IMG/VR virus record: IMGVR_UViG_3300035181_001402
Span: 62,001 to 126,000 of that record
Source of the DNA: a virus
Strand: one strand, 5' to 3'
DNA length: 64,000 nt
The position numbers and the translations under genes are program-made. The notes beneath the pieces were generated by a model. It saw only the letters and a program-made list of their open reading frames with translations, did not search any database and had not been told where the DNA came from. This document shows positions 8,432 through 16,042 of this stretch, piece by piece. How positions within the stretch are numbered: the first letter of the stretch is position 1; the number at the start of each line of letters is the position of its first letter.

Positions 8432-8728
8432 TCAGGAGACGTGGGCAGACTCGAAGAGGGCCGCAGCAAGACGGTGCTTGCAGTGGGCGCCCCGAAGGGT
8501 CGAGTCCGGACAGTTGCAGGTTGACGTCCGGGCACGGCGGTTCACCCGGACGATGTAGTCCTGGGTGGGCGCGGACTCGACGAAGTAGACGTGGTCGCAG
8601 CGACCCGGCTTGACGTTGGCGACGAGCGCCTTGGCTCGCTCCATACGGGGACCGAGGTCGGGGTGCTTCGCCGACCACCTGGCAACAGTGTCGTTCACAG
8701 CGGCGGAGGTAGGGGCTTCACGTTTCAT
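8432..8728 (-). CDS. SWIM zinc-finger protein
   Basis: The 98-residue protein has a basic helical N-terminus, then YIVRVNRRARTSTCNC and CPDSTLRGAHCKH, which fits the SWIM pattern CxCx(n)CxH. SWIM fingers bind DNA or protein and occur in recombination-related proteins. It is a stand-alone SWIM domain here. It starts an operon from a leaderless-type promoter at 8735-8762. Confidence 0.85.
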   Translation of the reverse strand: MKREAPTSAAVNDTVARWSAKHPDLGPRMERAKALVANVKPGRCDHVYFVESAPTQDYIVRVNRRARTSTCNCPDSTLRGAHCKHRLAAALFESAHVS

Positions 8729-8734
8729 GCTTCC

Positions 8735-8762
8735 TCTACAGGTTGGGGGCCGTCTCGATCAA
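8735..8762 (-). promoter_or_regulatory. TTGATC-N16-TGTAGA promoter for SWIM gene
   Basis: On the minus strand the two boxes are 16 bases apart and the ATG at 8728 is 6 bases downstream of the -10 box. Confidence 0.75.
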
Positions 8763-8767
8763 CCAGG

Positions 8768-9001
8768 TCACACGATTCGTTCGAGAACCCCAGCTTCCAA
8801 ATCCTGGAGAGCCCGAAGGGTCATGCGGCGAACGAGGTTGCGGAATCCGTCCCCTTGGGAGGCGAACCCGGCGAACCTCAAAACCGCCAACCAGGCGTAT
8901 TCCACCCTGAACGCAATCGTATCCCGGACCCAATCGGGCAATCCGGGGTGATTTTCGTCCAAGAACTTGTTGGTGGCAAGCTGCCGGTCCATCTTAGGCA
9001 T
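8768..9001 (-). CDS. Small helical protein, unrecognised
   Basis: ATG 9001 gives 77 residues (MPKMDRQLATNKFLDENH..., end LQDLEAGVLERIV), predicted mostly helical. It follows the stop of the zinc-ribbon frame by 8 bases and precedes the SWIM promoter. Function unknown. Confidence 0.65.
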   Translation of the reverse strand: MPKMDRQLATNKFLDENHPGLPDWVRDTIAFRVEYAWLAVLRFAGFASQGDGFRNLVRRMTLRALQDLEAGVLERIV

Positions 9002-9009
9002 GGGGTACT

Positions 9010-9279
9010 CTAGGGTCCGAGCACACCAGGGCGCCACTTCTTCAGCCAGACGTCGTAGAGCTGGTAGCCGCCTCCGGCTTTGGGGTAGGCCACCTCACAC
9101 TCCGACGCGCACTGCTCGGCGAGCTTTTCCTCTTCCTGGGTTCCGTCCCGCATGATGTACGGGCAGCTTCCACAGCGGGGGTTGGGGAAGCTGCTGTACC
9201 AGCAAGCTTCCTTGCAGTTGTCGCAGATGACGATGCGAGCGTGGCGGGGGTTGCTCGCCTTGTAGCCGGGATACTTGAT
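9010..9279 (-). CDS. Zinc-ribbon protein, start unclear (frameshifted)
   Basis: This frame reads IKYPGYKASNPRHAR, VICDNCKEACWYSS, CGSCPYIMRDGTQEEE and ends VWLKKWRPGVLGP. It is clearly related to the neighbour at 9577-9894 (MITYPGFSR... ICENCQHAWWYE). There is no normal start codon at its beginning; it appears to be joined by a frameshift or small deletion near 9280 to the gene that starts at 9536. Four cysteines probably bind zinc. Confidence 0.6.
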   Translation of the reverse strand: MKYPGYKASNPRHARIVICDNCKEACWYSSFPNPRCGSCPYIMRDGTQEEEKLAEQCASECEVAYPKAGGGYQLYDVWLKKWRPGVLGP

Positions 9280-9536
9280 CCTCCGACCACCTTGATACCG
9301 TCGATGAGCGCGTTGACCTCGGTCATCAGGCAGTGGGGGTCGGCCGTGCAGATGAGCGCGTGAGCGAGCATCCGGGCCCGATGCTGGGCCGTGTCCAGGT
9401 TGACGTTGACACAGACGTACAACTCGTACGGCTTCCCCAGGCCGAGGAGCACGTTGTACCCTCCATCTCTCGGGACGCGGGTAATCAGAACTTCGTCACG
9501 GGCTGCCTGACGGGCAGCCTCCAGTTGGGTCGTCAT
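9042..9536 (-). CDS. Small protein whose C-terminal half is out of frame
   Basis: The first 84 residues (MTTQLEAARQAARDEVL ... EVNALIDGIKVV) look genuine: VLLGLGKPYELYVCVNV and a helical AQHRARMLAHAL segment. After about base 9283 the frame turns into Ser/Ala/Thr-rich sequence typical of a wrong frame, while the zinc-ribbon frame 9010-9279 takes over. A one-base error or a deletion that fused two genes would explain it. It is led by promoter 9543-9570. Confidence 0.55.
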   Translation of the reverse strand: MTTQLEAARQAARDEVLITRVPRDGGYNVLLGLGKPYELYVCVNVNLDTAQHRARMLAHALICTADPHCLMTEVNALIDGIKVVGGSSIPATRRATPATLASSSATTARKLAGTAASPTPAVEAARTSCGTEPRKRKSSPSSARRSVRWPTPKPEAATSSTTSG

Positions 9537-9542
9537 GGTGGA

Positions 9543-9570
9543 CCTACAGGGGAACGGGTGGGACGATCAA
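9543..9570 (-). promoter_or_regulatory. TTGATC-N16-TGTAGG promoter for 9536 gene
   Basis: The boxes are 16 bases apart on the minus strand and the ATG is 6 bases after the -10 box, the leaderless arrangement. Confidence 0.75.
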
Positions 9571-9576
9571 CTCGTT

Positions 9577-9894
9577 TCATCGAGGCTCCCCGACGCGCAC
9601 CCCATTCAGGCATTTGTGGTTTTTCCACGGTTCCCCGCAGACTTCGCAATGCCCTCGCCAACGTGCCAACCAAGCACGACGAAGAGGTTTGTTCTCTGGT
9701 GGGAGCCGAAGAACATCTGATTCCGCGAGGCACTCCAGGGCCAAAGCAGTCTCTTCCGGCGTTGCCGCTCGGCTGGGCTCGTTGCAACAGGAAGGAGCCG
9801 TCCCTGTTTCGTACCACCAAGCATGCTGGCAGTTCTCACAGATGAAGAGCTGCTTCTCGGATTCAACGCGGCTGAATCCGGGGTAGGTAATCAT
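9577..9894 (-). CDS. Zinc-ribbon protein
   Basis: ATG 9894 overlaps the upstream stop (ATGA). The 105-residue product starts MITYPGFSRVESEKQ, has a CENC and a CC pair near the N-terminus and CEVCGEPWKNHKC near the C-terminus. The first zinc site matches the frame at 9010-9279, so the two are paralogues. A nucleic-acid-binding role is plausible but unproven. Confidence 0.7.
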   Translation of the reverse strand: MITYPGFSRVESEKQLFICENCQHAWWYETGTAPSCCNEPSRAATPEETALALECLAESDVLRLPPENKPLRRAWLARWRGHCEVCGEPWKNHKCLNGVRVGEPR

Positions 9895-10325
9895 CCCCCA
9901 TTCTCCTCTGCGATGAGACGGTGAACCCGGCGGAGCAGGATCCGCTTCCACTCGACCTGGTCAGGGGTCAGGTGCGAAGGAAGCGGACAGTCGGGCGAGG
10001 GGATGTTGGGGATCCTACCCTCGTGCTCCTTCATCGCGTCCTGGAGCCGACGAGCCGTGGATTCCCAGTACGAGATCATGGTCTTGACCTTGTTCGCCGC
10101 CTTCTTCAGATCCTCCTTCCCTTCGGGAGTGGCCTTGGGGAACTGCGCCGAGAGCTTGTTCAGCTCCGCACGAGCATCGTCGAGCTTCTGAATGGGCTCC
10201 CGGAGCTGCAACCCCAGAACGGCGATCTGCTCCACAGCATTCGCTTCGTCCGCTCCGAGCCGGCGGAGCATGAGGCACTCCATGACGTCGAGCGCGTGAT
10301 CTACGATAACCCGGCGAGGAAGCAT
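9891..10325 (-). CDS. Helical protein, unrecognised
   Basis: ATG 10325 directly follows the upstream stop (TGAAATG). The 144-residue product is predicted mostly helical, with a possible coiled coil at about 45-100 (LQLREPIQKLDDARAEL, KKAANKVKTMISYWES) and a Pro-rich break (NIPSPDCPLPSHL) before a basic C-terminal helix. No family recognised. Middle gene of a three-gene operon. Confidence 0.7.
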   Translation of the reverse strand: MLPRRVIVDHALDVMECLMLRRLGADEANAVEQIAVLGLQLREPIQKLDDARAELNKLSAQFPKATPEGKEDLKKAANKVKTMISYWESTARRLQDAMKEHEGRIPNIPSPDCPLPSHLTPDQVEWKRILLRRVHRLIAEENGG

Positions 10326-10326
10326 T

Positions 10327-10554
10327 TCAGGCCTTCTTGATGAAGATGGTGGGGGGTTCGAACTTGCAGACGACTGTGAAGTTCTTCTCACAGGTGTGGC
10401 ACTCTTTGCCGAGAGTGAAGACTCCGCCCTTTGGAGTCTTCACTCCTTCGACATCGAAGCCATCGAAGTACAGCTCGTTGATCTGTTCGCAGTGCGGGCA
10501 GACCGCTTTTGTCGGCATGCCCAGCATGGAAACGAGATTGAGGTTCAGGCCCAT
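10327..10554 (-). CDS. Zinc-ribbon protein
   Basis: The 75-residue product has CPHCEQINELYF and CHTCEKNF, two CxxC pairs that should form one zinc ribbon. It is the first gene of its operon, read from a GGTGTACT box 8 bases before the ATG. Function unknown. Confidence 0.75.
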   Translation of the reverse strand: MGLNLNLVSMLGMPTKAVCPHCEQINELYFDGFDVEGVKTPKGGVFTLGKECHTCEKNFTVVCKFEPPTIFIKKA

Positions 10555-10560
10555 GTCTCC

Positions 10561-10653
10561 CTAGTACACCGTTTTTGGGGTCGGACCCCAAAAACGTCAC
10601 ACGGCCCTGGAAATCCTGGCGATTCGGGCCGCTGTCGGTGTAGGGATCTGCCC
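10561..10653. promoter_or_regulatory. Divergent promoter region with 10-bp inverted repeat
   Basis: The gap between divergent genes holds a minus-strand GGTGTACT box next to the gene at 10554, a perfect inverted repeat (10571-10580 / 10586-10595, GTTTTTGGGG with a 5-base loop), and a plus-strand GGTGTAGG box (about 10638-10645) 9 bases before ATG 10654. The repeat could be an operator. Confidence 0.6.
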
Positions 10654-12969
10654 ATGGGCGACTTCAAAATCTTCTCTCTGCAAGACGAAATCAACCAGGA
10701 CCCGCATCGGATCCTCCAGAAGCATGGCCTCCCGCTTCCTCCGGCCGGAATCAAGGTCCTGAAATGCAATGTCGCGATTCCGATCACGAACGGGGTCGCC
10801 CCGCCGGAAGAGGGGGATGAACTCATGGCGTACTGGATCGAGCAAGAGGAGACCACAACAAGCGCTCTCTCCTTGAACGTCTACGCGTGGGGGGACTACG
10901 TGTTCGTCGGGGACCATCACTATACCGACATCAGCACCTACCAGATCGTCGGGGGGGTTGAAGAGGTCGAGCCGTTCGTCGAGATGCAGGTCATCGGAGT
11001 CCCGGAGCATCGGCAAGTCCAGGTCACCAAGCAGTACGAAAACCAGAATGCCCCTTACTTCAGTCGTTGGTCGTCAAGGACCGTCTCGCGACTGGACACC
11101 TACAACGATCGCTACGACTACGATCTGAAGCGCCATGTGCCTGGCGCCCCGTGGAACTTCTGCAAGATGAAGGTCACGGCGGGGTCGGTCTCACAGGAGG
11201 TCAACCTCAAGATCCACCGTCCCTTGGGCGGCACCCTCACGCTGAACCAGGGGTCTTTGGACTTCAAGGCTTCCCTGAACTTCTTCGGGCTGCCGTTGAC
11301 GTGGACCGAGTCGCTGGCGCTCGACACCAATCGCTATGGTGAGGGTCGCGATCAGCAGTGGTCGAAGATGACCGAGCTTCTCCGTGGATACAAGATCGCA
11401 GAGGGTGCTGATGCGCTCTGGACTCGATTCCTCGACGACAACGCGAAGAACGGGGAAGACGTCGCGAAGGTCAAGGGCATCGAGGGTCGGAAGGCTGTCA
11501 AGGAAGTCCTCGCTCGGCTGCGTGTCGAGGAGCCGCTTCTCGCTCGCTTCTACGACTGGCTCCACGAGAGCAAGACCTCTGGCGGGACCAGCAACAACAC
11601 GTTGCTGGCGGCCTTCCTGACGAAGCATGGGACGGATTACGATGCTGTCGTCGCGGGCCTTCGTACGGCCATGGCAGCGGCCCCGGGGAAGGTGACCATC
11701 ACCAAGAGCTGGCGGAGTCGTCGGGGTGGTGCCAACTCCTACTCGTACGAGCAGCCGATGGGGCGGCGGGAAATCTGCCTCTCGCTCCCGGGTGCTTCCG
11801 AGAAGAACGAGGAGCAGCGCTCGAAGAAGGAGTGGAACATGCGCAAGGGCGCACGGAACCAGGCCATCGGCTTGGGCGTGTCCCCCGAAGGCCACCCGAC
11901 CCTCCTTGCGGCCATCGAGGCTCAGGAGATCCCGCTCAGCCTCTTCCACAAGCACGGAGACGCTCTGGCCCTCGTGAACACGGAGTTCGATCTCTGGGAG
12001 ATGGCTCTCGTTCAGCCGGGCTGGAGGCCGATCCTCTCCGAGATCGCCCACGATGCGAGCCGGCGGAGCAAGTACGAGAAGGACATCACGCCCTACCTCG
12101 CCTTCCTGTTCCGGCTGCCCAACTACCTCGATCGGAACACGGAGCCGGGCGCGGGCTGGAAGATGATGCCCAAGTTCGTGAAGTCGGAGTACGAGCTGGA
12201 GATGAAGGACGAAGAGGCGTCAGAAGCGGGGACCACCAAGCGTCGTTCCGCGATGACTCCCGACGTCAACAACGCCAAGCGGACCGTCGTGGTTCCCTAC
12301 GTCGCCATGGCGATCTCGGGCATTCAGACGACCTACTGCTACTCGCTCGACTACCAGGTCTTCGAGACGATGGACATCGACCGTCAGTCGAGCACCCCGA
12401 TCGTCCGTGAGCTGGAGAAGAAGCTCAACGGGCGCGACGACTACGGGATGATGTACTTCACGCTGACGGGGACCGCGAGGAACACGGGCTACCCCGCCTT
12501 CCTGATCATCTTCGAACGGCGCAAGACCATCTCGAAGACGCACGTCCACTTCCACCGGGTCCACCCGTGCCGCTCGAAGGACGGCCGTGAGACGCCGGCA
12601 TCCAAGCTCATCGAGGAGGGATACCGCTACATGGCGGGCAACATCCGGGCGGAGGAAATCTTCGCACAGCAGGGCGACCTCATCTTCATCAAGACGGACC
12701 AGAAGATCGAGATCACCGACGCGGTGAAGCCGGTGAAGGAGTTCGAGTCTCACTGCTTCGTCCCCAAGCAGGACAAGCCCGTGCTCCTGGCTCCAAACAC
12801 CACGAAGATCAAGAACCGGCTGGGGCACCTCATCTGCGAGGGCATCTTCATGGTGAAGCACCCCGAGCACGAGAACATCAAGGCGATGCCGGCTGGCACG
12901 TACGAGGTTCGGCGTTGCAAGTCCTACGAGAACAACCCCACCGGGGTCTGGGTTCTCAACATCGACTGA
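10654..12969 (+). CDS. Large 771-residue protein, unrecognised
   Basis: This is one of the largest genes here. ATG 10654 is chosen because a GGTGTAGG box lies 9 bases upstream. The start (MGDFKIFSLQDEINQD) has no signal peptide or membrane segment. Visible segments are a beta-rich N-terminal third, a helical central part (AVKEVLARLRVEEPLLARF), a Gly/Ser stretch near RSRRGGANSYSYE, and a C-terminal region with THVHFHRVHP, whose histidines might bind metal. I cannot place it in a family. It is transcribed alone, with a convergent gene directly behind it. Confidence 0.8.
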   Translation: MGDFKIFSLQDEINQDPHRILQKHGLPLPPAGIKVLKCNVAIPITNGVAPPEEGDELMAYWIEQEETTTSALSLNVYAWGDYVFVGDHHYTDISTYQIVGGVEEVEPFVEMQVIGVPEHRQVQVTKQYENQNAPYFSRWSSRTVSRLDTYNDRYDYDLKRHVPGAPWNFCKMKVTAGSVSQEVNLKIHRPLGGTLTLNQGSLDFKASLNFFGLPLTWTESLALDTNRYGEGRDQQWSKMTELLRGYKIAEGADALWTRFLDDNAKNGEDVAKVKGIEGRKAVKEVLARLRVEEPLLARFYDWLHESKTSGGTSNNTLLAAFLTKHGTDYDAVVAGLRTAMAAAPGKVTITKSWRSRRGGANSYSYEQPMGRREICLSLPGASEKNEEQRSKKEWNMRKGARNQAIGLGVSPEGHPTLLAAIEAQEIPLSLFHKHGDALALVNTEFDLWEMALVQPGWRPILSEIAHDASRRSKYEKDITPYLAFLFRLPNYLDRNTEPGAGWKMMPKFVKSEYELEMKDEEASEAGTTKRRSAMTPDVNNAKRTVVVPYVAMAISGIQTTYCYSLDYQVFETMDIDRQSSTPIVRELEKKLNGRDDYGMMYFTLTGTARNTGYPAFLIIFERRKTISKTHVHFHRVHPCRSKDGRETPASKLIEEGYRYMAGNIRAEEIFAQQGDLIFIKTDQKIEITDAVKPVKEFESHCFVPKQDKPVLLAPNTTKIKNRLGHLICEGIFMVKHPEHENIKAMPAGTYEVRRCKSYENNPTGVWVLNID

Positions 12970-13221
12970 TCACTTCGCGATGGCCGTCGCGAGGTGCTTC
13001 AGGTAGGGGCGGACAGGGGCGTTCACGAAGTCGATCTGGACGAGCATCGTCTTGATCCCCACCAGCTCCTTCAAGGGCGCCGTCTTCATGACGTCCAGGA
13101 GGATCCCGATCGTCATGTAGTTGGTCCCGCTGGGCCCTTCCACTTCGAGGGGCTCGTCGAGGGAGATTTCCTTCTCGCTGAGGAAGGTCTTGAGCCACGT
13201 CATGAAAGTCTTGGGCGTCAT
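12970..13221 (-). CDS. Small protein, unrecognised
   Basis: 83 residues (MTPKTFMTWLKTFLSEK..., end PYLKHLATAIAK), mostly helical, with a central LEVEGPSGTNYMTIG strand. Its stop abuts the stop of the large convergent gene (TGATCA). Own promoter at 13228-13255. Confidence 0.7.
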   Translation of the reverse strand: MTPKTFMTWLKTFLSEKEISLDEPLEVEGPSGTNYMTIGILLDVMKTAPLKELVGIKTMLVQIDFVNAPVRPYLKHLATAIAK

Positions 13222-13227
13222 GGGGGT

Positions 13228-13255
13228 CCTACAAGTTGGGGGTCGGACGGATCAA
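13228..13255 (-). promoter_or_regulatory. TTGATC-N16-TGTAGG promoter for 13221 gene
   Basis: The boxes are 16 bases apart on the minus strand; six bases separate the -10 box from the ATG at 13221. Confidence 0.75.
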
Positions 13256-13302
13256 CCGTAAAATTGGCCCTGTTCTACCCCCAAAACGGTGTAAGAGGGG
13301 TC

Positions 13303-13551
13303 ATGCCCAAGAAAGCAGAGAAGCTCTTCGTCACGATCCTCGAAGTCCGCGGGTCGGGTGAGTTCCCCTGGGATATGCTCCGGTACGACATGTGCGGACC
13401 GAAGACGGAGGAGGACTCCTACAAGCTGAGGACGTCCGAAGAAGTACGGACGGTGACTCTCCGCCGGTTCAGTCCCAGCGGGAAGCCGGCGACCGAGGAC
13501 CGCTGGAGGTCCTTCGGCTGGCAGGTCCTCAGCGAAGTCTCTCCCGGTTGA
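13303..13551 (+). CDS. Small protein, unrecognised
   Basis: ATG 13303 lies 7 bases after a GGTGTAAG box (13288-13295). The 82-residue product (MPKKAEKLFVTILEVRG..., end GWQVLSEVSPG) has a beta-rich pattern. No family recognised. Its stop overlaps the next TTGATC promoter box. Confidence 0.65.
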   Translation: MPKKAEKLFVTILEVRGSGEFPWDMLRYDMCGPKTEEDSYKLRTSEEVRTVTLRRFSPSGKPATEDRWRSFGWQVLSEVSPG

Positions 13552-13575
13552 TCCCACGGCCCCGCCAGATGTAGG
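13548..13575 (+). promoter_or_regulatory. TTGATC-N16-TGTAGG promoter for 13582 operon
   Basis: Spacing is 16 bases and the ATG follows the -10 box by 6. The -35 box overlaps the preceding stop codon. Confidence 0.75.
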
Positions 13576-13581
13576 TTCCCC

Positions 13582-13818
13582 ATGCCCCAGTACCCTTCCG
13601 AAGTCCTCGCCGTTCTGTCCCCTCACGATTCCGACGTCGCAAACGGAATGATCCAAGCCGTCGGAAAACACAACTGCGCGAACACCCTCGCGCTCCATGC
13701 CGAACGCGTCGAGCACTTCGTCAACCGAGTCCGAGACCTCGGCAAGCTCCCGTCGGAGGTCGTCATCACGGTCATCAACGTGGACGATGTCCACGGGGCC
13801 CTCTCGCGGACGTGCTGA
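13582..13818 (+). CDS. Small protein, unrecognised
   Basis: 78 residues starting MPQYPSEVLAVLSPHDSD, with VVITVINVDDVHG near the end. First gene of a tight run (13582-15777) in which each start overlaps or nearly touches the previous stop. Function unknown. Confidence 0.65.
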   Translation: MPQYPSEVLAVLSPHDSDVANGMIQAVGKHNCANTLALHAERVEHFVNRVRDLGKLPSEVVITVINVDDVHGALSRTC

Positions 13819-14021
13819 TGCCAGGTTGCGACTGGCAGGCGATGCGTGACGGGGGTGAGGTCCCCTTCGCTCGCGGGCTCGCCGGTCGGGAGGGGATTCA
13901 GGATGTCATCGACATCCTCGACAAGGAAGAGGGCGAGATCCTTCGAGCGCACAAGGGGCTCGCCGTCGTGGTCGTGGACCACGGTGTCGTCAAAATCTTC
14001 TCGGCGGGGATTGCCAAGTGA
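13818..14021 (+). CDS. Small protein, unrecognised
   Basis: ATG 13818 overlaps the preceding stop (TGATG). 67 residues with an amphipathic helix (IQDVIDILDKEEGEIL) and a hydrophobic strand (GLAVVVVDHGVVKIF). Coupled to both neighbours. Function unknown. Confidence 0.6.
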   Translation: MPGCDWQAMRDGGEVPFARGLAGREGIQDVIDILDKEEGEILRAHKGLAVVVVDHGVVKIFSAGIAK

Positions 14022-14209
14022 GTCGGGAAGCCAAGAAGGCTCGGGAGCTGCTCTCGCTCCCGCTGCATGATGAAGACATCCGTCTTCGGACGGCGCACCT
14101 CGAAGAGTACGCCGTCTTCATTCAGAGCACGTCGGTCAACCGGAAGTTGATCGCGGGCACCCGGCTTCTGTACGAGATCCCGGACTGGGATGCCGCAGTG
14201 GCATCCTGA
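14018..14209 (+). CDS. Small protein, unrecognised
   Basis: GTG 14018 overlaps the preceding stop (GTGA). 63 residues (SREAKKARELLSLPLHDE..., end YEIPDWDAAVAS). Function unknown. Confidence 0.6.
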   Translation: MSREAKKARELLSLPLHDEDIRLRTAHLEEYAVFIQSTSVNRKLIAGTRLLYEIPDWDAAVAS

Positions 14210-14418
14210 CGAACACCATTAGCAAGATCGTATCCGCTTCTCAGACTCCGACAGGGGGGTTCAACCTCACCCTGTCGGACGGCTCAATCGTGGACGTGCT
14301 CACGATGCCCAAAGAGGCCCGGGAATTCGCCCGCCGCCTCCGAGAAGCGGCCGATCGGCCTCAACCAAGCTGCACAGACGAGTTCGACCACTTCCACGGT
14401 CACTGCGGCTGCAAGTAG
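14209..14418 (+). CDS. Small His/Cys-rich protein with non-ATG start
   Basis: The frame after TGA 14207-14209 reads TNTISKIVSASQTPTGG and continues for about 69 residues to CTDEFDHFHGHCGCK. The start would be ACG at 14209 (in the position where TGATG overlaps are normal here) or CTG at 14206. The Cys/His tail could bind metal. It keeps the spacing of the operon, so it is probably real. Confidence 0.5.
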   Translation, partial: TNTISKIVSASQTPTGGFNLTLSDGSIVDVLTMPKEAREFARRLREAADRPQPSCTDEFDHFHGHCGCK

Positions 14419-14425
14419 GGAACGT

Positions 14426-14605
14426 ATGAACTATCACGAGCTTCGGAAGAATGACGATGAGTTTCGCCGGGCGAACGTCGAGATCGCCCGGAAGATCCAG
14501 GACAACGAGAACCGGCAGCTCTTCCGCCTCTTCCTGGCGTTGATGGCCCTGGCGGGGCTCTTCGGCCTGGGTATCGTTGGACTTCTCACCCTCTTCACCC
14601 GGTGA
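14426..14605 (+). CDS. Small single-pass membrane protein
   Basis: 59 residues: a charged N-terminal helix (MNYHELRKNDDEFRRAN) then one membrane segment at about residues 35-57 (LALMALAGLFGLGIVGLL). Likely sits in the inner membrane with the N-terminus in the cytoplasm. Role unknown. Confidence 0.65.
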   Translation: MNYHELRKNDDEFRRANVEIARKIQDNENRQLFRLFLALMALAGLFGLGIVGLLTLFTR

Positions 14606-14609
14606 TCCC

Positions 14610-15089
14610 ATGCCCACCCTGAGCATCCCTGCCATCTCGAATCCTGAGCTGGCAAAACGCGCGAAGACGATCCGTCCCGTCGGCAAGAGAGACGGCAAGC
14701 TCTACTACTACGACAGCAAGAGCGATCACCGCAACACATCGTTCTCGTGGACGACGCTGACTACCGAGGAAGCGATCGTCAAACCTCATGGTCTGACCCT
14801 TCGCACCCTGCACAGCTTCTCCTACGCCGGCTTCTTCAAGCCCAGCGTCGCGGAGGTCATCGCACAGATCCCCGAGGAAGTTCGCGATGAGGTCGTGGCT
14901 TTCCTCGTCGAGGGGCCCGATACGGTGGACGACATCAACCGCGAGAGAGAAGCCCGTGATGCCGGCTTCCATGTGGCGAAGACGACCCTCTACGTCGTGG
15001 GGAAGCCGAAGCCCCAGAAGCCCCTGCCTCCCCCGAAGCCCGAGTCGACGCCTTTCGGCAAGGCTCTCCTCGACGACGGAATCGGCTGA
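14610..15089 (+). CDS. Unknown with C-terminal LLDDGIG tail
   Basis: 159 residues. The body holds YYYDSKSDHRNTSFSW and HSFSYAGFFKPSVAEV, then a Lys/Pro linker (KPKPQKPLPPPKPES) and the tail TPFGKALLDDGIG. The tail, set off by a flexible linker, is nearly identical to the end of the unrelated protein at 22897-23370. This layout suggests the tail is a modular signal. Function unknown. Confidence 0.75.
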   Translation: MPTLSIPAISNPELAKRAKTIRPVGKRDGKLYYYDSKSDHRNTSFSWTTLTTEEAIVKPHGLTLRTLHSFSYAGFFKPSVAEVIAQIPEEVRDEVVAFLVEGPDTVDDINREREARDAGFHVAKTTLYVVGKPKPQKPLPPPKPESTPFGKALLDDGIG

Positions 15090-15091
15090 TC

Positions 15092-15427
15092 ATGCCTCAA
15101 GGGCGCCCTGAATACACGCCTCTGAGCAACAGTGCTTGGAACTACCCCAACTGGGTTTCCGAGTACATGGCTCTGTGTGAGTACATCGGGCATGGGGACC
15201 TCGTTGCCCGTCATAAAGAGCTGCTCGGGAAACAGGCCTACACCTTTCAAGGCTTCAAGCGTTACTGGGTGTGGGAGAACCTGGAAGAACGCTGGCGAGT
15301 CTACGTCTCCAACACGAAAGGGATCGGAGTCGAGGTCATCTGTGCCAAGGACCACCGAACCCCTTCCGAGCAAGATGCTCTCGCTGCCTGGACGGCTTAT
15401 CGCAAAGCCGTCGGATGTCCGGTGTGA
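15092..15427 (+). CDS. Unknown, tandem paralogue A
   Basis: 111 residues. The C-terminal half (RYWVWENLEERWRVYV ... AAWTAYRKAVGCPV) matches the following gene (LWIWENTPGYWRLYT ... AAWNAFRKALGYPV), so the pair arose by tandem duplication. Function unknown. Confidence 0.72.
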   Translation: MPQGRPEYTPLSNSAWNYPNWVSEYMALCEYIGHGDLVARHKELLGKQAYTFQGFKRYWVWENLEERWRVYVSNTKGIGVEVICAKDHRTPSEQDALAAWTAYRKAVGCPV

Positions 15428-15429
15428 AC

Positions 15430-15777
15430 ATGCCCAAAAAACGCGCCTGGTCCAACCCCATGATCAACATCGTGCATGTTGATCGGGATCGGTACATCAA
15501 TGAAGAGATGGAACTCCGGGCCTGGCTCGACACGCAGAAGGGCCCTGGGGTGTCTCTTCTCGACCTCTTCAAGCTGAAGCTCGGAAGACAGACCACCACC
15601 TTCGTCAAGGGGCCGGAATGCCGGCTCTGGATCTGGGAGAATACACCTGGTTATTGGCGTCTCTACACCAATAACCAGGTGGGAGTCGACTTCGAGGTCA
15701 TTGGTCCCGGGGCCAAAGAAGAGGATGCTTGGGCTGCCTGGAACGCTTTTCGTAAGGCTCTCGGCTATCCGGTGTAG
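15430..15777 (+). CDS. Unknown, tandem paralogue B
   Basis: 115 residues starting MPKKRAWSNPMINIVHV. It shares the W-rich core and the AAWxAxRKAxGxPV end with its upstream neighbour but has a different N-terminus. A 13-bp inverted repeat (ACCTGGTTATTGG, about 15647-15682) lies inside the coding sequence. Confidence 0.72.
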   Translation: MPKKRAWSNPMINIVHVDRDRYINEEMELRAWLDTQKGPGVSLLDLFKLKLGRQTTTFVKGPECRLWIWENTPGYWRLYTNNQVGVDFEVIGPGAKEEDAWAAWNAFRKALGYPV

Positions 15778-15842
15778 TATGTCCGCGTAGTACGGCAGGA
15801 CTCACTTGTCGTCAATGTCGGCAATATATCGGAGAAGATAGT

Positions 15843-16013
15843 ATGAAAACGTTCTTTGCGTCCATCCTCGTCGCGGGTTGCCTGTTCATCGGGTGTACTG
15901 ACGAGCAGGCTGCTTGCGTGGCGAAGTGTGAAGATGCACACAAGGGTGACAGCGATGCGCTGTACGCCTGCCAGGAGAAGTGCAAGCCGGACACCGAGCT
16001 TCCCGCCAAGTGA
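15843..16013 (+). CDS. Small lipoprotein with twin CX3C motif
   Basis: 56 residues. The N-terminus is a lipoprotein signal (MKTFFASILVAGCLFIGC) with the modified cysteine probably Cys18. The mature part has C25-x3-C29 and C43-x3-C47, a twin CX3C arrangement that would form a disulfide-locked helical hairpin in the periplasm. The GGAGAAG upstream is a normal ribosome-binding site, unlike most genes here. Role unknown. Confidence 0.65.
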   Translation: MKTFFASILVAGCLFIGCTDEQAACVAKCEDAHKGDSDALYACQEKCKPDTELPAK

Positions 16014-16042
16014 AGCTGCCTCAGTCGGTGTAGTCCGCCCCC

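Noticed and set aside
11191-12051. Long minus-strand frame inside the 771-residue gene
   Set aside because: Composition is that of an antisense shadow and there is no promoter or start signal of the local type.
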